From DASVVT01 sp036386415 (GTDB taxonomy: Bacteria; Acidobacteriota; Blastocatellia; Pyrinomonadales; Pyrinomonadaceae), in NCBI GenBank assembly GCA_036386415.1, contig DASVVT010000094.1:50388-114387 (forward strand): a DNA stretch of 64,000 nucleotides, given 5' to 3'. The translations under genes and the position numbers were made by a program. The notes under the pieces are model-generated. The model was given only the letters and a program-made list of their open reading frames with translations, searched no databases and was not told where the DNA came from. Shown here piece by piece: positions 52,960 through 62,367 of the stretch; position 1 is the stretch's first letter; each line of letters starts with the position of its first letter.

Positions 52960-53396
52960 TGCTTGTCCTTTCTAAGTTCGTCAACTGTTCTGTTGGGCAC
53001 GGGATTGCGATTGGCGAGACGATTCTTCGTCACGAGGACGATGATGCCGCCGATGATCAAATAGACCAAGCCCGTGATGACGAAGCCGAGCGCGTACTTG
53101 GCCGGCGGGCTCCAATCGTCCGGTAGCAGCGTCGAGACCGCAAACGCCACCGCGACATTCAAGAGCGCAAAGCCGACGGCGGCGATCACACCGCCGACGC
53201 CAATCATCACGCCGCCGCGTATGTAAGCGTCGGCATCCTCTTTGACTTCAACTTTCAGCAGACTGAGCTTCGTGTCCAGAAGCTTCATGACATCGTCGCC
53301 CAGACGACCGAATAGCGCAGGCAGAGCTTCTATGTCTCCAGCCTGCGCTGACGAGGTCGCGGGCGCGGCAGCCGTGCTTCTCTCCAAATCGGCCAT
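52938..53396 (-). CDS. YqjE/phage holin superfamily membrane protein
   Basis: The 152-residue protein has an N-terminal amphipathic helix (LGDDVMKLLDTKLSLLKVEV) and two membrane hairpins (GGVMIGVGGVIAAVGFALLN, YALGFVITGLVYLIIGGIIV). This matches the actinobacterial-holin/YqjE family. In enterobacteria YqjE lies beside YqjD in stress-responsive operons, and the same pairing is seen here. No phage genes are nearby, so a prophage origin is unlikely. Confidence 0.75.
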   Translation of the reverse strand: MADLERSTAAAPATSSAQAGDIEALPALFGRLGDDVMKLLDTKLSLLKVEVKEDADAYIRGGVMIGVGGVIAAVGFALLNVAVAFAVSTLLPDDWSPPAKYALGFVITGLVYLIIGGIIVLVTKNRLANRNPVPNRTVDELRKDKQWLKKEI

Positions 53397-53401
53397 CGCT
53401 C

Positions 53402-53496
53402 ATCCCTCCCATCTTAGAAGGGATGAAGGTGGAGGGATGAAAAAAGAAAAGCGTCTTTCTTTTCATTCATCCCTCATCCCTCATCCCTCATCCCTG
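53402..53496. repeat. Palindrome of GGGATGA units between yqjE- and yqjD-like genes
   Basis: The left arm (53402-53452, AGGGATGAAGGTGGAGGGAT onward) pairs with TTCATTCATCCCTCATCCCT repeats on the right (53459-53493). It fills the gap between two minus-strand genes. Confidence 0.85.
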
Positions 53497-53501
53497 TTCT
53501 T

Positions 53502-53957
53502 TTATCGGCGGCTGCCGCGAATCAGCAGGCCGAGGACTAATCCTGCCGCTGCGGAGATCAGGATCGCCTGACCCGGTTTCTGGCGCGCGTACTCTTTGGC
53601 CTCGTTGGCGACTTCGCTGAAATCCTTGTTGCGCAGATCCGTGATCTTATCGCCGACCACGGAGACCTTGTCGCTCACGTAGTCTTTGGCCGTCGAAGCG
53701 GCATCCGCGATCTTCTGGCCGTACTCCTGGGCCGTCGCGGCGAGACCTGTGGCCGTGCCTGCGCCAGTGCCTCCGCCTGTGCTCGTCGTGCTCGGCGTCA
53801 ATCCCTGTCCGGCGCCGCTGCTGCTGCTGCCGCCGGTTGCGCCCATGCTCCCTGAAGAGGAGTCGCCGGTTGTCGCCCCTGTTGTGCCCGTGCTTCCAGC
53901 GCCGCCCGTCGCGCCCTGACCTGTGTTCGATCCACCTGAAGTTCTGTTCTCTGACAT
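53502..53957 (-). CDS. ElaB/YqjD/DUF883-type membrane protein
   Basis: Of 151 residues, the first about 70 are Gly/Ser/Thr low complexity. A helical part (YGQKIADAASTAKDYVSDKV) and the C-terminal GQAILISAAAGLVLGLLIRG with an RR end follow. YqjD, a stationary-phase inner-membrane protein that binds ribosomes, ends in the same way. TTAAGGAGAATTAGAAG lies before the ATG. It heads a three-gene membrane cluster on the minus strand. Confidence 0.75.
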   Translation of the reverse strand: MSENRTSGGSNTGQGATGGAGSTGTTGATTGDSSSGSMGATGGSSSSGAGQGLTPSTTSTGGGTGAGTATGLAATAQEYGQKIADAASTAKDYVSDKVSVVGDKITDLRNKDFSEVANEAKEYARQKPGQAILISAAAGLVLGLLIRGSRR

Positions 53958-54068
53958 CTTCTAATTCTCCTTAACCTGAATTTCAATTCATCGCTTGATG
54001 GCTTGATAATTATGCGAGGGTCTCTCTCTTGACCTGAAATCGCCGTACCCATCGCAACAGAGCAAACG

Positions 54069-54147
54069 ACGTGCCGATGCTCGCCCGAGCGGCACGTTAC
54101 GAAGAAGAGTAAAGATGCACGACGCGCGCTCGTGCACGGCGCGTCGC
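54069..54147. other. Two GC-rich hairpins in the yqjD-tetR divergent region
   Basis: ACGTGCCG/CGGCACGT (54069-54097) and GACGCGC/GCGCGTC (54120-54147) form strong short stems. They lie between divergent genes, so they may be leader structures of the minus-strand yqjD-like gene. Nothing else is seen in 53958-54248. Confidence 0.35.
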
Positions 54148-54248
54148 CCGTAGTGCCTCTACTTGTTGCGAAAAGGTACGTGTAAAGATAGCGCAAAGGT
54201 CGGGAACAGTACAGCGCCCGCACGCTTTTTTTTGAAACCTTGAGAGGC

Positions 54249-54288
54249 TTGACAGCATTTGAGGAAGATGGTAAGTAAGTGCTTACTT
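54249..54288 (+). promoter_or_regulatory. Promoter and TetR-type operator of the efflux operon
   Basis: TTGACA (54249-54254) is a consensus -35 box. At 17-18 bp spacing a TAAGTA-type -10 overlaps the palindrome AAGTAAGTGCTTACTT (54273-54288). Palindromes of this form are typical operators of TetR regulators of RND pumps. The overlap with the -10 box implies autorepression by the adjacent regulator. Confidence 0.6.
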
Positions 54289-54316
54289 TTAAAATAACCG
54301 GGAAACGGATCGCCAT

Positions 54317-55060
54317 TTGAGTAAACAAACAGACCTCTTACGAAGCGAGGCGCAACCGGCTGTGGCGGCGGCGCGCATGACAGGTTCGGCGCGGCGGGTG
54401 GAGATCATACGCGTCGCCATGCGCCTCTTTTCGCAGCGCGGCTTTCGCGGCACGACGACCAAGGAGATCGCGCAGGCGGCCTCTGTCTCCGAGGCCATCA
54501 TCTTCCGCCACTTCGCCACCAAGCAGGAGCTTTACGCGGCGATCATTGATCACAAGGCCTGTGCCGGCGGTTTTGGCGACCCGCGCGAGATGGTCGCCGA
54601 CGCCATCAAGCGTAAGGATGACCGGGCGGTCTTCGAAGGTCTCGCCTTTGCGGCCTTGCAGCATCACGAGAAGGACACGGAGTTCAACCGTCTCCTGCTC
54701 TACGCGGCGCTCGAAGGGCACGAGCTGGCGCAGATGTTCTGGGAAAGAACCGTCACCCAGCTCTACCAGTTTCTGGGCTCCTACATCAGCGAGCGCCAGC
54801 GCGACGGGGCGATCCGCGAGATAGACCCTTTAGTCGTCGTCCGCGCCTTCGTCGGCATGATCATACATCATTCGCTCAACAACAATTTATGGGACCCTCA
54901 TCGGCGCCTGCTCGACGTGACGAACGCTGTGGCGGCCCATGAGTTTACCGAAATCTTACTGCGCGGCATCGCCGCCCATCCTTCGGTCGGCGCGGCCTCG
55001 CGCCCCCAGACGAGCAGAAAGCGCGCTGTAGTCAACCGCGCTGCAAACAGAAAGAAATAG
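54317..55060 (+). CDS. TetR family transcriptional regulator
   Basis: The 247-residue protein (start TTG 54317; ATG 54377 is possible) has an N-terminal TetR HTH at about residues 27-74: IIRVAMRLFSQRGFRGTTTK, EIAQAASVSEAIIFRHFATK, QELYAAI. The C-terminal ligand-binding domain is helical and ends in a basic tail. It is followed seven bases later by the RND adaptor gene, so it is the first gene of the efflux operon and very probably its repressor. The operator palindrome lies 29 bp upstream of the start. Confidence 0.9.
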   Translation: MSKQTDLLRSEAQPAVAAARMTGSARRVEIIRVAMRLFSQRGFRGTTTKEIAQAASVSEAIIFRHFATKQELYAAIIDHKACAGGFGDPREMVADAIKRKDDRAVFEGLAFAALQHHEKDTEFNRLLLYAALEGHELAQMFWERTVTQLYQFLGSYISERQRDGAIREIDPLVVVRAFVGMIIHHSLNNNLWDPHRRLLDVTNAVAAHEFTEILLRGIAAHPSVGAASRPQTSRKRAVVNRAANRKK

Positions 55061-55066
55061 ATTGAG

Positions 55067-56335
55067 ATGATCTCCCGCAGGCAATTCAAGCTTTTAGCAG
55101 CAGCCGTTCTGCTCGCCGCCGTGTGCCTTCTGGCGCTCGCATGTGGCGGCTCGAAAGCGCAATCGAACACGAAAGAAAGCACCACCACCACCACGACAAC
55201 GGAGACGACCGTCGTCGAGGTGACCACAGCGCCAGCCATCCTGCGCCAGCTCCCGCGTTTCTTTGAAGCCACAGGAAGCATCGCGGCAGACGAGCAGACG
55301 GACGTTGCGCCTGCGGTCGCGGGCAAGGTGACAGCCATCGGCGTCGATCTAGGGACGTGGGTCGAGCGCGGCGCGATGCTCGTTCGCCTGGACGACCGCG
55401 ATGCACGCATTCGTCTGGAACAGGCTGCGGCGCAGGTCGCGCAGGCGCAATCGAGCGTCCGCCAGGCTGAAGCGCGCATCGGTCTTCGTCCCGGCCAGAG
55501 TTTCGACCCGGCGCGTGTGGCGGAGGTCGGTTCGGCGCGCGTCGCGCTGGAACTGGCCGAGAAGCAGTTGCGCCGCTTCGAGAAGTTGATTGAATCCGGC
55601 GACGTCTCGCGCTCATCCTACGATCAGCAGAAGGCGCAGCGCGACCAGTTGCGCGAGCAGTACGAGGCGGCGCTCACGCAGGCGCGCCAGAATTACGCCG
55701 CCGTCCAGACGGCGCGCGCGGCGGTCGATGCCGCACAGACGCAGGTCGCGCAGGCGCGCAAGGCCATTGCGGACGCCGTCGTCGTCGCGCCCATGAGCGG
55801 TTATGTCTCTGATCGTCCGGCTGCGCTCGGCGAATATGTGTCAACCTCTTCAAAGGTTGCGACCATCGTTCGCACCAACCCTGTGCGCGTGCAGATGGAC
55901 ATCCCCGAACAGGCTGTCTCGACCATTCGCGTCGGCCAGAGCGTTTCGGTCTCTGTGAGTGCTTACCCGGATCGCAACTTCAGCGGCATGGTTCATCACG
56001 TCTCTCCGAGCGTGACCGCGAACTCGCGCACCATGACGGTCGAAGCGCGTGTCGAAAACCCTGACGGCCTGCTGAAGCCCGGACAGTTCGCCACCGTGCG
56101 CATTCTGCAAGCCGAATCAGACCCGGCAGTTCTGGTTCCTGCGCGCGCCATACGCACGGAATCCGGCACGAGCCGCGTTTACGTGATCCGAGATGGTCGC
56201 GCCCAGCAGCGCCTCGTCCAACTGGGGCAGACCGAAGGCGACCTCGTCGAGATTAAAAGCGGCATCGCGGCGGACGAGCAGGTGGCGACCAGCAACGTAG
56301 AACTCTTGAGCGACGGCACGCCCGTCAGGCAATGA
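55067..56335 (+). CDS. RND efflux periplasmic adaptor (membrane fusion) lipoprotein
   Basis: The 422-residue protein has a lipobox (LLALACGG, Cys26). A Ser/Thr-rich spacer, a barrel-sandwich (biotinyl-lipoyl-like) domain (VAPAVAGKVTAIGVDLGTWV), a long alpha-hairpin with Gln/Ala repeats, and beta-barrel and membrane-proximal domains (VPARAIRTESGTSRVYVIRD) follow. Such adaptors bridge the inner-membrane pump and the outer-membrane channel. The gene starts six bases after the tetR stop. A palindromic repeat separates it from the pump gene. Confidence 0.93.
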   Translation: MISRRQFKLLAAAVLLAAVCLLALACGGSKAQSNTKESTTTTTTTETTVVEVTTAPAILRQLPRFFEATGSIAADEQTDVAPAVAGKVTAIGVDLGTWVERGAMLVRLDDRDARIRLEQAAAQVAQAQSSVRQAEARIGLRPGQSFDPARVAEVGSARVALELAEKQLRRFEKLIESGDVSRSSYDQQKAQRDQLREQYEAALTQARQNYAAVQTARAAVDAAQTQVAQARKAIADAVVVAPMSGYVSDRPAALGEYVSTSSKVATIVRTNPVRVQMDIPEQAVSTIRVGQSVSVSVSAYPDRNFSGMVHHVSPSVTANSRTMTVEARVENPDGLLKPGQFATVRILQAESDPAVLVPARAIRTESGTSRVYVIRDGRAQQRLVQLGQTEGDLVEIKSGIAADEQVATSNVELLSDGTPVRQ

Positions 56336-56338
56336 AAG

Positions 56339-56409
56339 TAAGCAGTGAGCAGTAAGCAGTAAGCAGAAAATGCTTCCACTGCTCACTGCTTACTGCTTAC
56401 TGCTCACTG
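56339..56409. repeat. GCAGTAA-type palindrome between adaptor and pump genes
   Basis: AGTAAGCAGTGAGCAGTAAG onward pairs with a right arm of CTGCTCACTGCTTACTGCTT onward. It starts four bases after the adaptor stop and ends about seven before the pump ATG, inside one operon. The same unit type is at 17075. Confidence 0.92.
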
Positions 56410-56416
56410 AATCATT

Positions 56417-59400
56417 ATGCAGAAGCTTGCTGAAATTTGTGTTCGCCGTCCCGTCTTTGCGACGATGTTGATTCTGTCGCTGACGGTGGTCGGCATCTTC
56501 TCTTTCTTCTCGCTCGGCGTCGATCTGTTTCCGAAGATCGACCTGCCGACGATCACCGTGACGGTGGTCAATCAGGGCGCGTCGCCGCAGGAGATCGAGA
56601 CGGAGATTACGGATAAGATCGAGGGCGCTGTCAACACCATCAGCGGCATAGACGAGCTGCGCTCGACCTCTGTCGAAGGCGTCTCGCAGGTCTTCATCAC
56701 GTTCCTACTGGATAAGAACGCTGATATTGCCGCGCAGGAAGTGCGCGATAAGGTAGACCTCATCGTTCCAGACCTGCCCGAAACGGCGGACAAACCGATC
56801 GTGCAGAAGCTGGACACGGACGCCGCGCCTGTGCTGCGCATCGCCGTCTCCGCGCCGCGCCCTCTGCGCGAAGTGACGGACGTGGCCGACAAGAAGATCA
56901 AGGAGCGCATCGAGTCCATCAACGGCGTCGGCCAGGTGCAGATCGTCGGCGGGCGCGAGCGCGAGATTCAGGTCTGGGTCGATCCGGACAAGCTGCGCGC
57001 CTTTAACGTGACGGTCGCGGAAGTGGCTGCCGCCGTGCGCGCACAGAACATGGAAGTGCCGGGCGGGCGCGTTGACGAAGGCGCGCGCGAGCTGACCGTT
57101 CGTACGCTCGGGCGCATCAACGATCCCGCCAGCTTCAACGAGCTGGTCGTCGCCACGCGCGGCGATTATTCCGTCAAGATCAAGGACATCGGCTACGTCG
57201 AAGACGGATCGGAGGAGCAGCGCACGGAGGCGCGTCTGAACGGCCAGCCAGCCGTGACGCTCGTCGTCTCGAAGCAATCAGGTCAGAACACTGTGGCGGT
57301 CGCAGATGCCGTCAAAGAGCGCCTTGCAGAGATCGCGCCGACGCTGCCGCCGGGATTCAAAGCCCAAATCGTCGGCGACCAGTCGATCTTCATCAAGGCA
57401 TCGCTCAATTCAATCGAGACGCACCTCATCGAAGGCGGATTGCTGGCGGCCATTGTCGTCTTCATCTTTTTGTGGAGCGTACGCTCGACCTTTATCGCCG
57501 CCATCGCCATCCCGACTTCCATCATCGCCACCTTCGGGCTCATGGCCGCAATGGGCTTCACCCTGAACCAGATCACGATGCTGGCGCTCACCTTGATGGT
57601 CGGCATCGTCATAGACGACGCCATCGTGGTGCTGGAAAATATCTTTCGCTTCGTCGAAGAGAAGGGCATGCCGCCGTTTCAAGCCGCGATTGAAGGGACG
57701 CGCGAGATCGGCCTCGCCGTGATGGCGACGACGCTCAGCCTACTCGCGGTCTTTCTGCCCGTCGGCTTCATGGGCGGCATCGTCGGGCGCTTCATGTCCT
57801 CCTTCGGCCTGACTTCGTCTTTCGCCATCGCCGTCTCTCTGATCGTCTCCTTCACGCTGACGCCTATGCTCGCCGCGCGCCTCATTAAGCGCAAAAATGA
57901 TCCGCTTCCGGCAGACGTCGGCAGCGAGCCTTCGGAAGATGCAGACATTGTCTCGGTCGCGAACGAATCTCGCGTGACGGCGGCTGAACCGTTGCCGTTG
58001 AAGAATGTCAACGACCAGGGTTTCGATGAGGGCGAATTGTCACCGCGCGCCGCAGACAAATCCGGCCATATCTGGATGAACGACGATTCACAGCCTGCGC
58101 CCGCTGATGCGCCAGCAGCAGCGGCGATCCAGAGGGAGACGAAAACGAAAGCGGCGAAAGGCGAGCATGATTCGAAGCAGTCGCGATTCTACCGCCCGAT
58201 TGACCGCACGTACACCTGGATGCTCAAGTGGTCGATGGCGCATCGCTGGGCTGTGATCTTGATGTGTGCGGTGGTGATTATCAGCATCGTGCCGCTCTTC
58301 ATGTTAGTCGGCAAGAACTTTCTGCCCGTGGATGATCAATCGCAGTTTGAGATCAGCGTGCGCGCGCCGGAGGGCTACACGCTGGCGGCCACGTCCGCGC
58401 TCGTCGAGCGCATTGCGAAGGACATCAGAGCCCAACTGCCGGGCGTCACAGACACGCTCGTGACCATCGGCGGCGGCCAACAGCAGCAGGTCAACAGCGC
58501 GTCCGTTTACGTCAAGCTCGTAGACATCAAAGACCGCAGGCAGACGCAGGATGAACTGATGATCGCCGCGCGCAAGCTGCTGGGGAATTACCCGAAGGAG
58601 CTGCGCACGAGCGTGCAGCAGGTGCAGGCCATCTCCGGCGGCGGCTTTCGCAACGCAGACATTCAGTACGTGATCGGCGGCCCAGACCTCCAGCAGCTCA
58701 CGAAGTATTCCGAAGACCTGCTGGCGCGTATGAAGACCATCCCGGACATCGTCGATGCCGATTCCACTCTGATTACGGGCAAGCCTGAGCTGCGCGTGGT
58801 CATTGATCGCGCGCGGGCGGCTGACCTGGGCGTGCGCGTCGGCGACATAGCGCAGGCGCTCAATACCCTGGTGGCGGGGCAGGAGGTCTCGACCTTCAAT
58901 GCCGGGACGGATCAATACAACGTGCGGGTGCGCGCCACGGGCGAGTTTCGCGCGAGCGTCGAGGGCTTGAAGCGCATGATCGTGCCTTCGGCAAAGATCG
59001 GCTGGGTGAGCCTGGACAATCTGGTTCGTATTGAAGAGGGCGCAGGCCCATCGGCCATTGATCGCTTGAACCGCCAGCGTCAGGTCACATTGCTGGCGAA
59101 CGTACGCCCCGGAGGGTCACAGTCGGCGGTCATAGACCGCATGAACCAGTTCGTCAAAGAGCTTAACGTCGATCCGGCCTACAGGACTGGCCTGGCCGGG
59201 CGCTCGAAAGAGCTGGGACGCGCGGGCTACTACTTCATGCTCGCCTTCGCGCTCTCCTTCATCTTCATGTACATGGTGCTGGCCGCGCAGTTTGAATCCT
59301 TCATACACCCTGTGACGATCCTGCTCACCTTGCCGCTGGCGATTCCCTTCGGCATCTTCTCGCTACTCATCACAGGGCAAACGGTCAATATCTTTTCCGG

Positions 59401-59827
59401 TCTCGGCTTGCTGCTCTTGTTCGGCGTCGTCAAGAAGAACGCTATTTTGCAGATCGACCACACGAACGAGCTGCGCTCCCATGGCATGGAGCGCCTCGAA
59501 GCGATCATTCAAGCGAACCGCGACCGCCTGCGCCCCATCCTGATGACGACCATCGCACTCGTCGCGGGCATGATGCCGCTCGTGCTATCGCGTGGGCCTG
59601 GGTCTGGAACGAACCGCTCCATCGGCGTGCTCGTCGTCGGCGGGCAGTCGCTCTGCCTGCTGCTCACATTGCTGGCCGTACCGGTCTTTTATTCGCTCTT
59701 CGACGATCTGGGCAAGAGTCGCGTCTGGGGACTGGTCGGCCAGGGCACAAGCGGGGCTTTCAGTTGGGCGCGGCGCAAAGCGGCGACGGCCACCGCCTCG
59801 CTTTTTGGTTTGATAACGAAGCAATAA
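56417..59827 (+). CDS. RND efflux pump, inner-membrane permease (AcrB/HAE1 family)
   Basis: The 1136-residue protein has the full RND layout. TM1 (VFATMLILSLTVVGIFSFFS) is followed by a large periplasmic loop, TM2-6 with GIVIDDAIVVLENIFRF (proton-relay acidic residues), a second loop and TM8-12. A cytoplasmic stretch of about 95 residues between the two halves (about 495-588) is long, acidic and Ala/Pro-rich (ADVGSEPSEDADIVSVANES), longer than usual. It works with the adaptor and the outer-membrane channel. Substrates are unknown; drugs or lipophilic compounds are usual. Confidence 0.95.
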   Translation: MQKLAEICVRRPVFATMLILSLTVVGIFSFFSLGVDLFPKIDLPTITVTVVNQGASPQEIETEITDKIEGAVNTISGIDELRSTSVEGVSQVFITFLLDKNADIAAQEVRDKVDLIVPDLPETADKPIVQKLDTDAAPVLRIAVSAPRPLREVTDVADKKIKERIESINGVGQVQIVGGREREIQVWVDPDKLRAFNVTVAEVAAAVRAQNMEVPGGRVDEGARELTVRTLGRINDPASFNELVVATRGDYSVKIKDIGYVEDGSEEQRTEARLNGQPAVTLVVSKQSGQNTVAVADAVKERLAEIAPTLPPGFKAQIVGDQSIFIKASLNSIETHLIEGGLLAAIVVFIFLWSVRSTFIAAIAIPTSIIATFGLMAAMGFTLNQITMLALTLMVGIVIDDAIVVLENIFRFVEEKGMPPFQAAIEGTREIGLAVMATTLSLLAVFLPVGFMGGIVGRFMSSFGLTSSFAIAVSLIVSFTLTPMLAARLIKRKNDPLPADVGSEPSEDADIVSVANESRVTAAEPLPLKNVNDQGFDEGELSPRAADKSGHIWMNDDSQPAPADAPAAAAIQRETKTKAAKGEHDSKQSRFYRPIDRTYTWMLKWSMAHRWAVILMCAVVIISIVPLFMLVGKNFLPVDDQSQFEISVRAPEGYTLAATSALVERIAKDIRAQLPGVTDTLVTIGGGQQQQVNSASVYVKLVDIKDRRQTQDELMIAARKLLGNYPKELRTSVQQVQAISGGGFRNADIQYVIGGPDLQQLTKYSEDLLARMKTIPDIVDADSTLITGKPELRVVIDRARAADLGVRVGDIAQALNTLVAGQEVSTFNAGTDQYNVRVRATGEFRASVEGLKRMIVPSAKIGWVSLDNLVRIEEGAGPSAIDRLNRQRQVTLLANVRPGGSQSAVIDRMNQFVKELNVDPAYRTGLAGRSKELGRAGYYFMLAFALSFIFMYMVLAAQFESFIHPVTILLTLPLAIPFGIFSLLITGQTVNIFSGLGLLLLFGVVKKNAILQIDHTNELRSHGMERLEAIIQANRDRLRPILMTTIALVAGMMPLVLSRGPGSGTNRSIGVLVVGGQSLCLLLTLLAVPVFYSLFDDLGKSRVWGLVGQGTSGAFSWARRKAATATASLFGLITKQ

Positions 59828-59857
59828 TCGGATGTCATCTATATGGACGGAAAAATT

Positions 59858-59945
59858 TCAAACGCAAAGGGCGCAAAGGAGAAGACGCAAAGGAACTGCT
59901 TCTTCGCGCTCTTTGCGTCTGCCACTTTGCGTCCTTTGCGTTTAA
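59858..59945. repeat. Palindromic repeat of the CGCAAAGG family before the channel gene
   Basis: AAACGCAAAGGGCGCAAAGG onward (59859-59892) pairs with a right arm ending TTTGCGTCCTTTGCGTTTAA. It lies between pump and channel genes of the operon, 24 nt before the ATG. Confidence 0.88.
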
Positions 59946-59968
59946 TTCTCTCGTTTTAATTTTAAGTG

Positions 59969-62170
59969 ATGAAGACTCTACACAAACAATTCTCCCTGAG
60001 CTTACTCCTGGTCGCGGCGCTTTCGTGTCTGCTGTTTGCTGCACCGTCCGCACTCGCGCAACAGACCGGAACGACGACGAGCGCACCGGTCGTCCCTGCA
60101 CCATCCGGCAACACGACGACGCAGAGCAGTGGCGCGCCCCCTTCATCCACGGGTGGTGTGACGATTGCGCCTTCCGGCAACGCGCCGCAGGGGCAATCTC
60201 CACAGCCTGGAGCAAACGCGCGCCCCCTGACGCCTGCCGGGCAGATAGAGCAGAGCGTGCAGCCCACCACGCAGGCGGATCAACAGGGCAGGGGAACGCA
60301 AGCCGCGCCCGTCACACAGCCTCAGACGCCGCAGGGCACGACGCCGGGGAATTCAATCCAGACGCTCGATTCAATCCCGACTCTGGATGCTCTGCCGTCA
60401 AACGATGTCTCACCAACGCAGTCACAGCAGCCAGCCAGAACGCAATCGGTCGCGCCTGCGCCGAGCGCGCGCACGCCCGGACGCGAAAGCGTGCCGACGC
60501 AAGCGCCCGCCCTGCTCCCGGATGTGCCGACCGTTGCTCCGAACTTCCGCGCAGGGGATCATCCGCTGCCGGAGCTTGGGCGCGTCGGCGTCGATATGGC
60601 CGAGCAGCGCCCGCTCACCGTGCGTGAAGCCATCGAGATGGCGCTCACAAACAACAAGGACATAGAGGTCGCGCGTCATAACGTGAAGATAGCGGAGTAT
60701 GATTTGACGGCTGCACGCGGCGTCTACGATCCGCGCTTCAGCTCGCTCTCCTATTACGAGCGCACGGAGACGCCATCGACCAGTTTCCTGAGCGGCGCGA
60801 GCGGCTCCGTCATCCAGAGCGATTTCACCGGCACGGCGCGCTTTGAAGGACTCGTGCCGAAATGGGGCGGCGGTTATCGCATAGATTTTTCCAGCATTCG
60901 CCTGACGACCAACAACCAGTTCACGGCGCTCAACCCGCAGTACCCGACGGCTCTGACCCTCAGCTACACGCAGCCGCTCTGGCGCGGCCTGCGCTTCGAC
61001 AACAACCGGCGCGTCATCGAGGTGGCACGCAAAAATCTCTCGCTGACGGACGCGCAGTTTCGCCAGCGCACGATTGAGACCATCACAGCCGTGCAGCGTG
61101 CCTACTGGGATTTGGTCTTCACTTTGCGCAACCTGCAAATACAGCGCGACGCCGTCAGCGATGCGCGCACGCAGCTTGAGCATAACCGTCGGCTCGTACA
61201 GGAAGGCATCCTCGCGCCCATCGACGTGGTCGCAGCAGAGGCGCAGCTCTCCGGTTTCGAGCAGAGCGTCTACAGCGCCCTCGAAGATGTCTCGCGCGCC
61301 GAGAACAACCTCAAGAACCTGATCGCCGTCAATCGCCAGTCCTCTCTGTGGAATGTCTCTGTCGTGCCGACGGACAACGTCGATATAGTGCCGCCGCCGA
61401 TCACCTTGCCCGAAGCCATGACCGCCGCGCTGGCGAACCGCCCGGAGCTTCAACAATCCGATCTGGCGCAGGCCATCAACGAGATAGACCAGCGCTTCTA
61501 TCGCGAGCAGACCAAGCCGCAGGTAGACCTCGTCGGCAGCTACGGCAGCGTCGGCATCGCTGGCCCACTCAGCCAGACTGCTTCAGGCGGCAATCCGCTC
61601 GCCAACTCAAACGCCGACCTGCGACAGAGAGTCAACGAGCTATCGGTCGCACAGGGGCTCGCGCCGCTTCCACCGCCCGCAGCGCAGCCCGTGCCCGACG
61701 AGCTGATCGGCGGCTACGGTCAATCGCTCGCTAACCTGGCCTCGAATCGCTACAACAACTTTCGCGTCGGCCTACAGGTCAACCTGCCCCTTCGCAACCG
61801 CACGGCGGAAGCCCAACTCGGGCGCTCGCTCGTCGAAGGCCAGCGCATCCAGACGCAGCGCGAGCAGTTGGAGCAACTGATTCAAGTGGACGTGCGCAAC
61901 GCCCTGCAAGTGGTACGCACGGCGCAATCGCGCCTGACAGCCGCCGCCGCCGCGCGTTCAGCTTCCGAGCAGCAGTACGAGAGCGAGCAGCGAAAATTCG
62001 ACGTCGGGCAATCCACGCTCTTTCTCGTGTTAGAGCGCCAGACTGCCCTAACGACGGCGCGCGGCAACGAGCTGCGCGCCCAGACCGATCTCAACAAGGC
62101 AATCGCCGAGCTGCAACGCGCCACAGGCAACGCGCTCGAAGCGAACAACGTTGTCGTGCGTGTGCGCTGA
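59969..62170 (+). CDS. TolC family outer-membrane efflux protein
   Basis: From ATG 59969 there are 733 residues with a signal peptide ending SALAQ. An unusually long Pro/Gln/Thr-rich region (about residues 27-200) precedes two outer-membrane-efflux (OEP) repeats, with REAIEMALTNNKDIEVARHN and LPEAMTAALANRPELQQSDL. The segment LVFTLRNLQIQRDAVSDART and the final RTAQSRLTAAAAARSASEQQ are coiled-coil hairpins. OEP proteins usually have about 450-500 residues; the extra N-terminal linker explains the size. It forms the exit duct of the RND system. Confidence 0.92.
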   Translation: MKTLHKQFSLSLLLVAALSCLLFAAPSALAQQTGTTTSAPVVPAPSGNTTTQSSGAPPSSTGGVTIAPSGNAPQGQSPQPGANARPLTPAGQIEQSVQPTTQADQQGRGTQAAPVTQPQTPQGTTPGNSIQTLDSIPTLDALPSNDVSPTQSQQPARTQSVAPAPSARTPGRESVPTQAPALLPDVPTVAPNFRAGDHPLPELGRVGVDMAEQRPLTVREAIEMALTNNKDIEVARHNVKIAEYDLTAARGVYDPRFSSLSYYERTETPSTSFLSGASGSVIQSDFTGTARFEGLVPKWGGGYRIDFSSIRLTTNNQFTALNPQYPTALTLSYTQPLWRGLRFDNNRRVIEVARKNLSLTDAQFRQRTIETITAVQRAYWDLVFTLRNLQIQRDAVSDARTQLEHNRRLVQEGILAPIDVVAAEAQLSGFEQSVYSALEDVSRAENNLKNLIAVNRQSSLWNVSVVPTDNVDIVPPPITLPEAMTAALANRPELQQSDLAQAINEIDQRFYREQTKPQVDLVGSYGSVGIAGPLSQTASGGNPLANSNADLRQRVNELSVAQGLAPLPPPAAQPVPDELIGGYGQSLANLASNRYNNFRVGLQVNLPLRNRTAEAQLGRSLVEGQRIQTQREQLEQLIQVDVRNALQVVRTAQSRLTAAAAARSASEQQYESEQRKFDVGQSTLFLVLERQTALTTARGNELRAQTDLNKAIAELQRATGNALEANNVVVRVR

Positions 62171-62214
62171 AAGGGCGGGTCTCCCCTCCTTTTCCAGCAG
62201 CACCGCGCGACAAG

Positions 62215-62252
62215 AAGGCGGTGGGTGTTGGGGCGAAACCCACCGCCTTTGC
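62215..62252 (+). terminator. Terminator of the efflux operon
   Basis: AAGGCGGTGGGT (62215-62226) and ACCCACCGCCTT (62238-62249) form a 12-bp stem, followed by TGCTTTG. It is placed 45 bases after the TolC stop codon. Confidence 0.75.
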
Positions 62253-62257
62253 TTTGC

Positions 62258-62364
62258 CTGATGCTCGAATTGTGCCTCCCGTGAATGATATCCGACCTGC
62301 GCCGCGAGAAAGTTTTATGAGAGAGATGCTATTGGGCGGTTGGTTCAGATAGCTTATTGAGCGC
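62258..62364 (-). other. Degenerate attC-like site
   Basis: The minus strand has GCTCAAT (RYYYAAC with one change), then AAGCTATCTGAACCAACCGC. Its partner arm is GGGAGGCACAATTCGAGCAT. The middle, CAATAGCATCTCTCTCATAA, follows the layout of the intact site at 35868-35976. The site begins four bases after the stop codon of the gene. Confidence 0.45.
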
Positions 62365-62367
62365 AGG

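Noticed and set aside
52938..53396. Prophage remnant because of the holin-type protein
   Set aside because: The YqjD/YqjE pairing explains it, and no phage gene is nearby.
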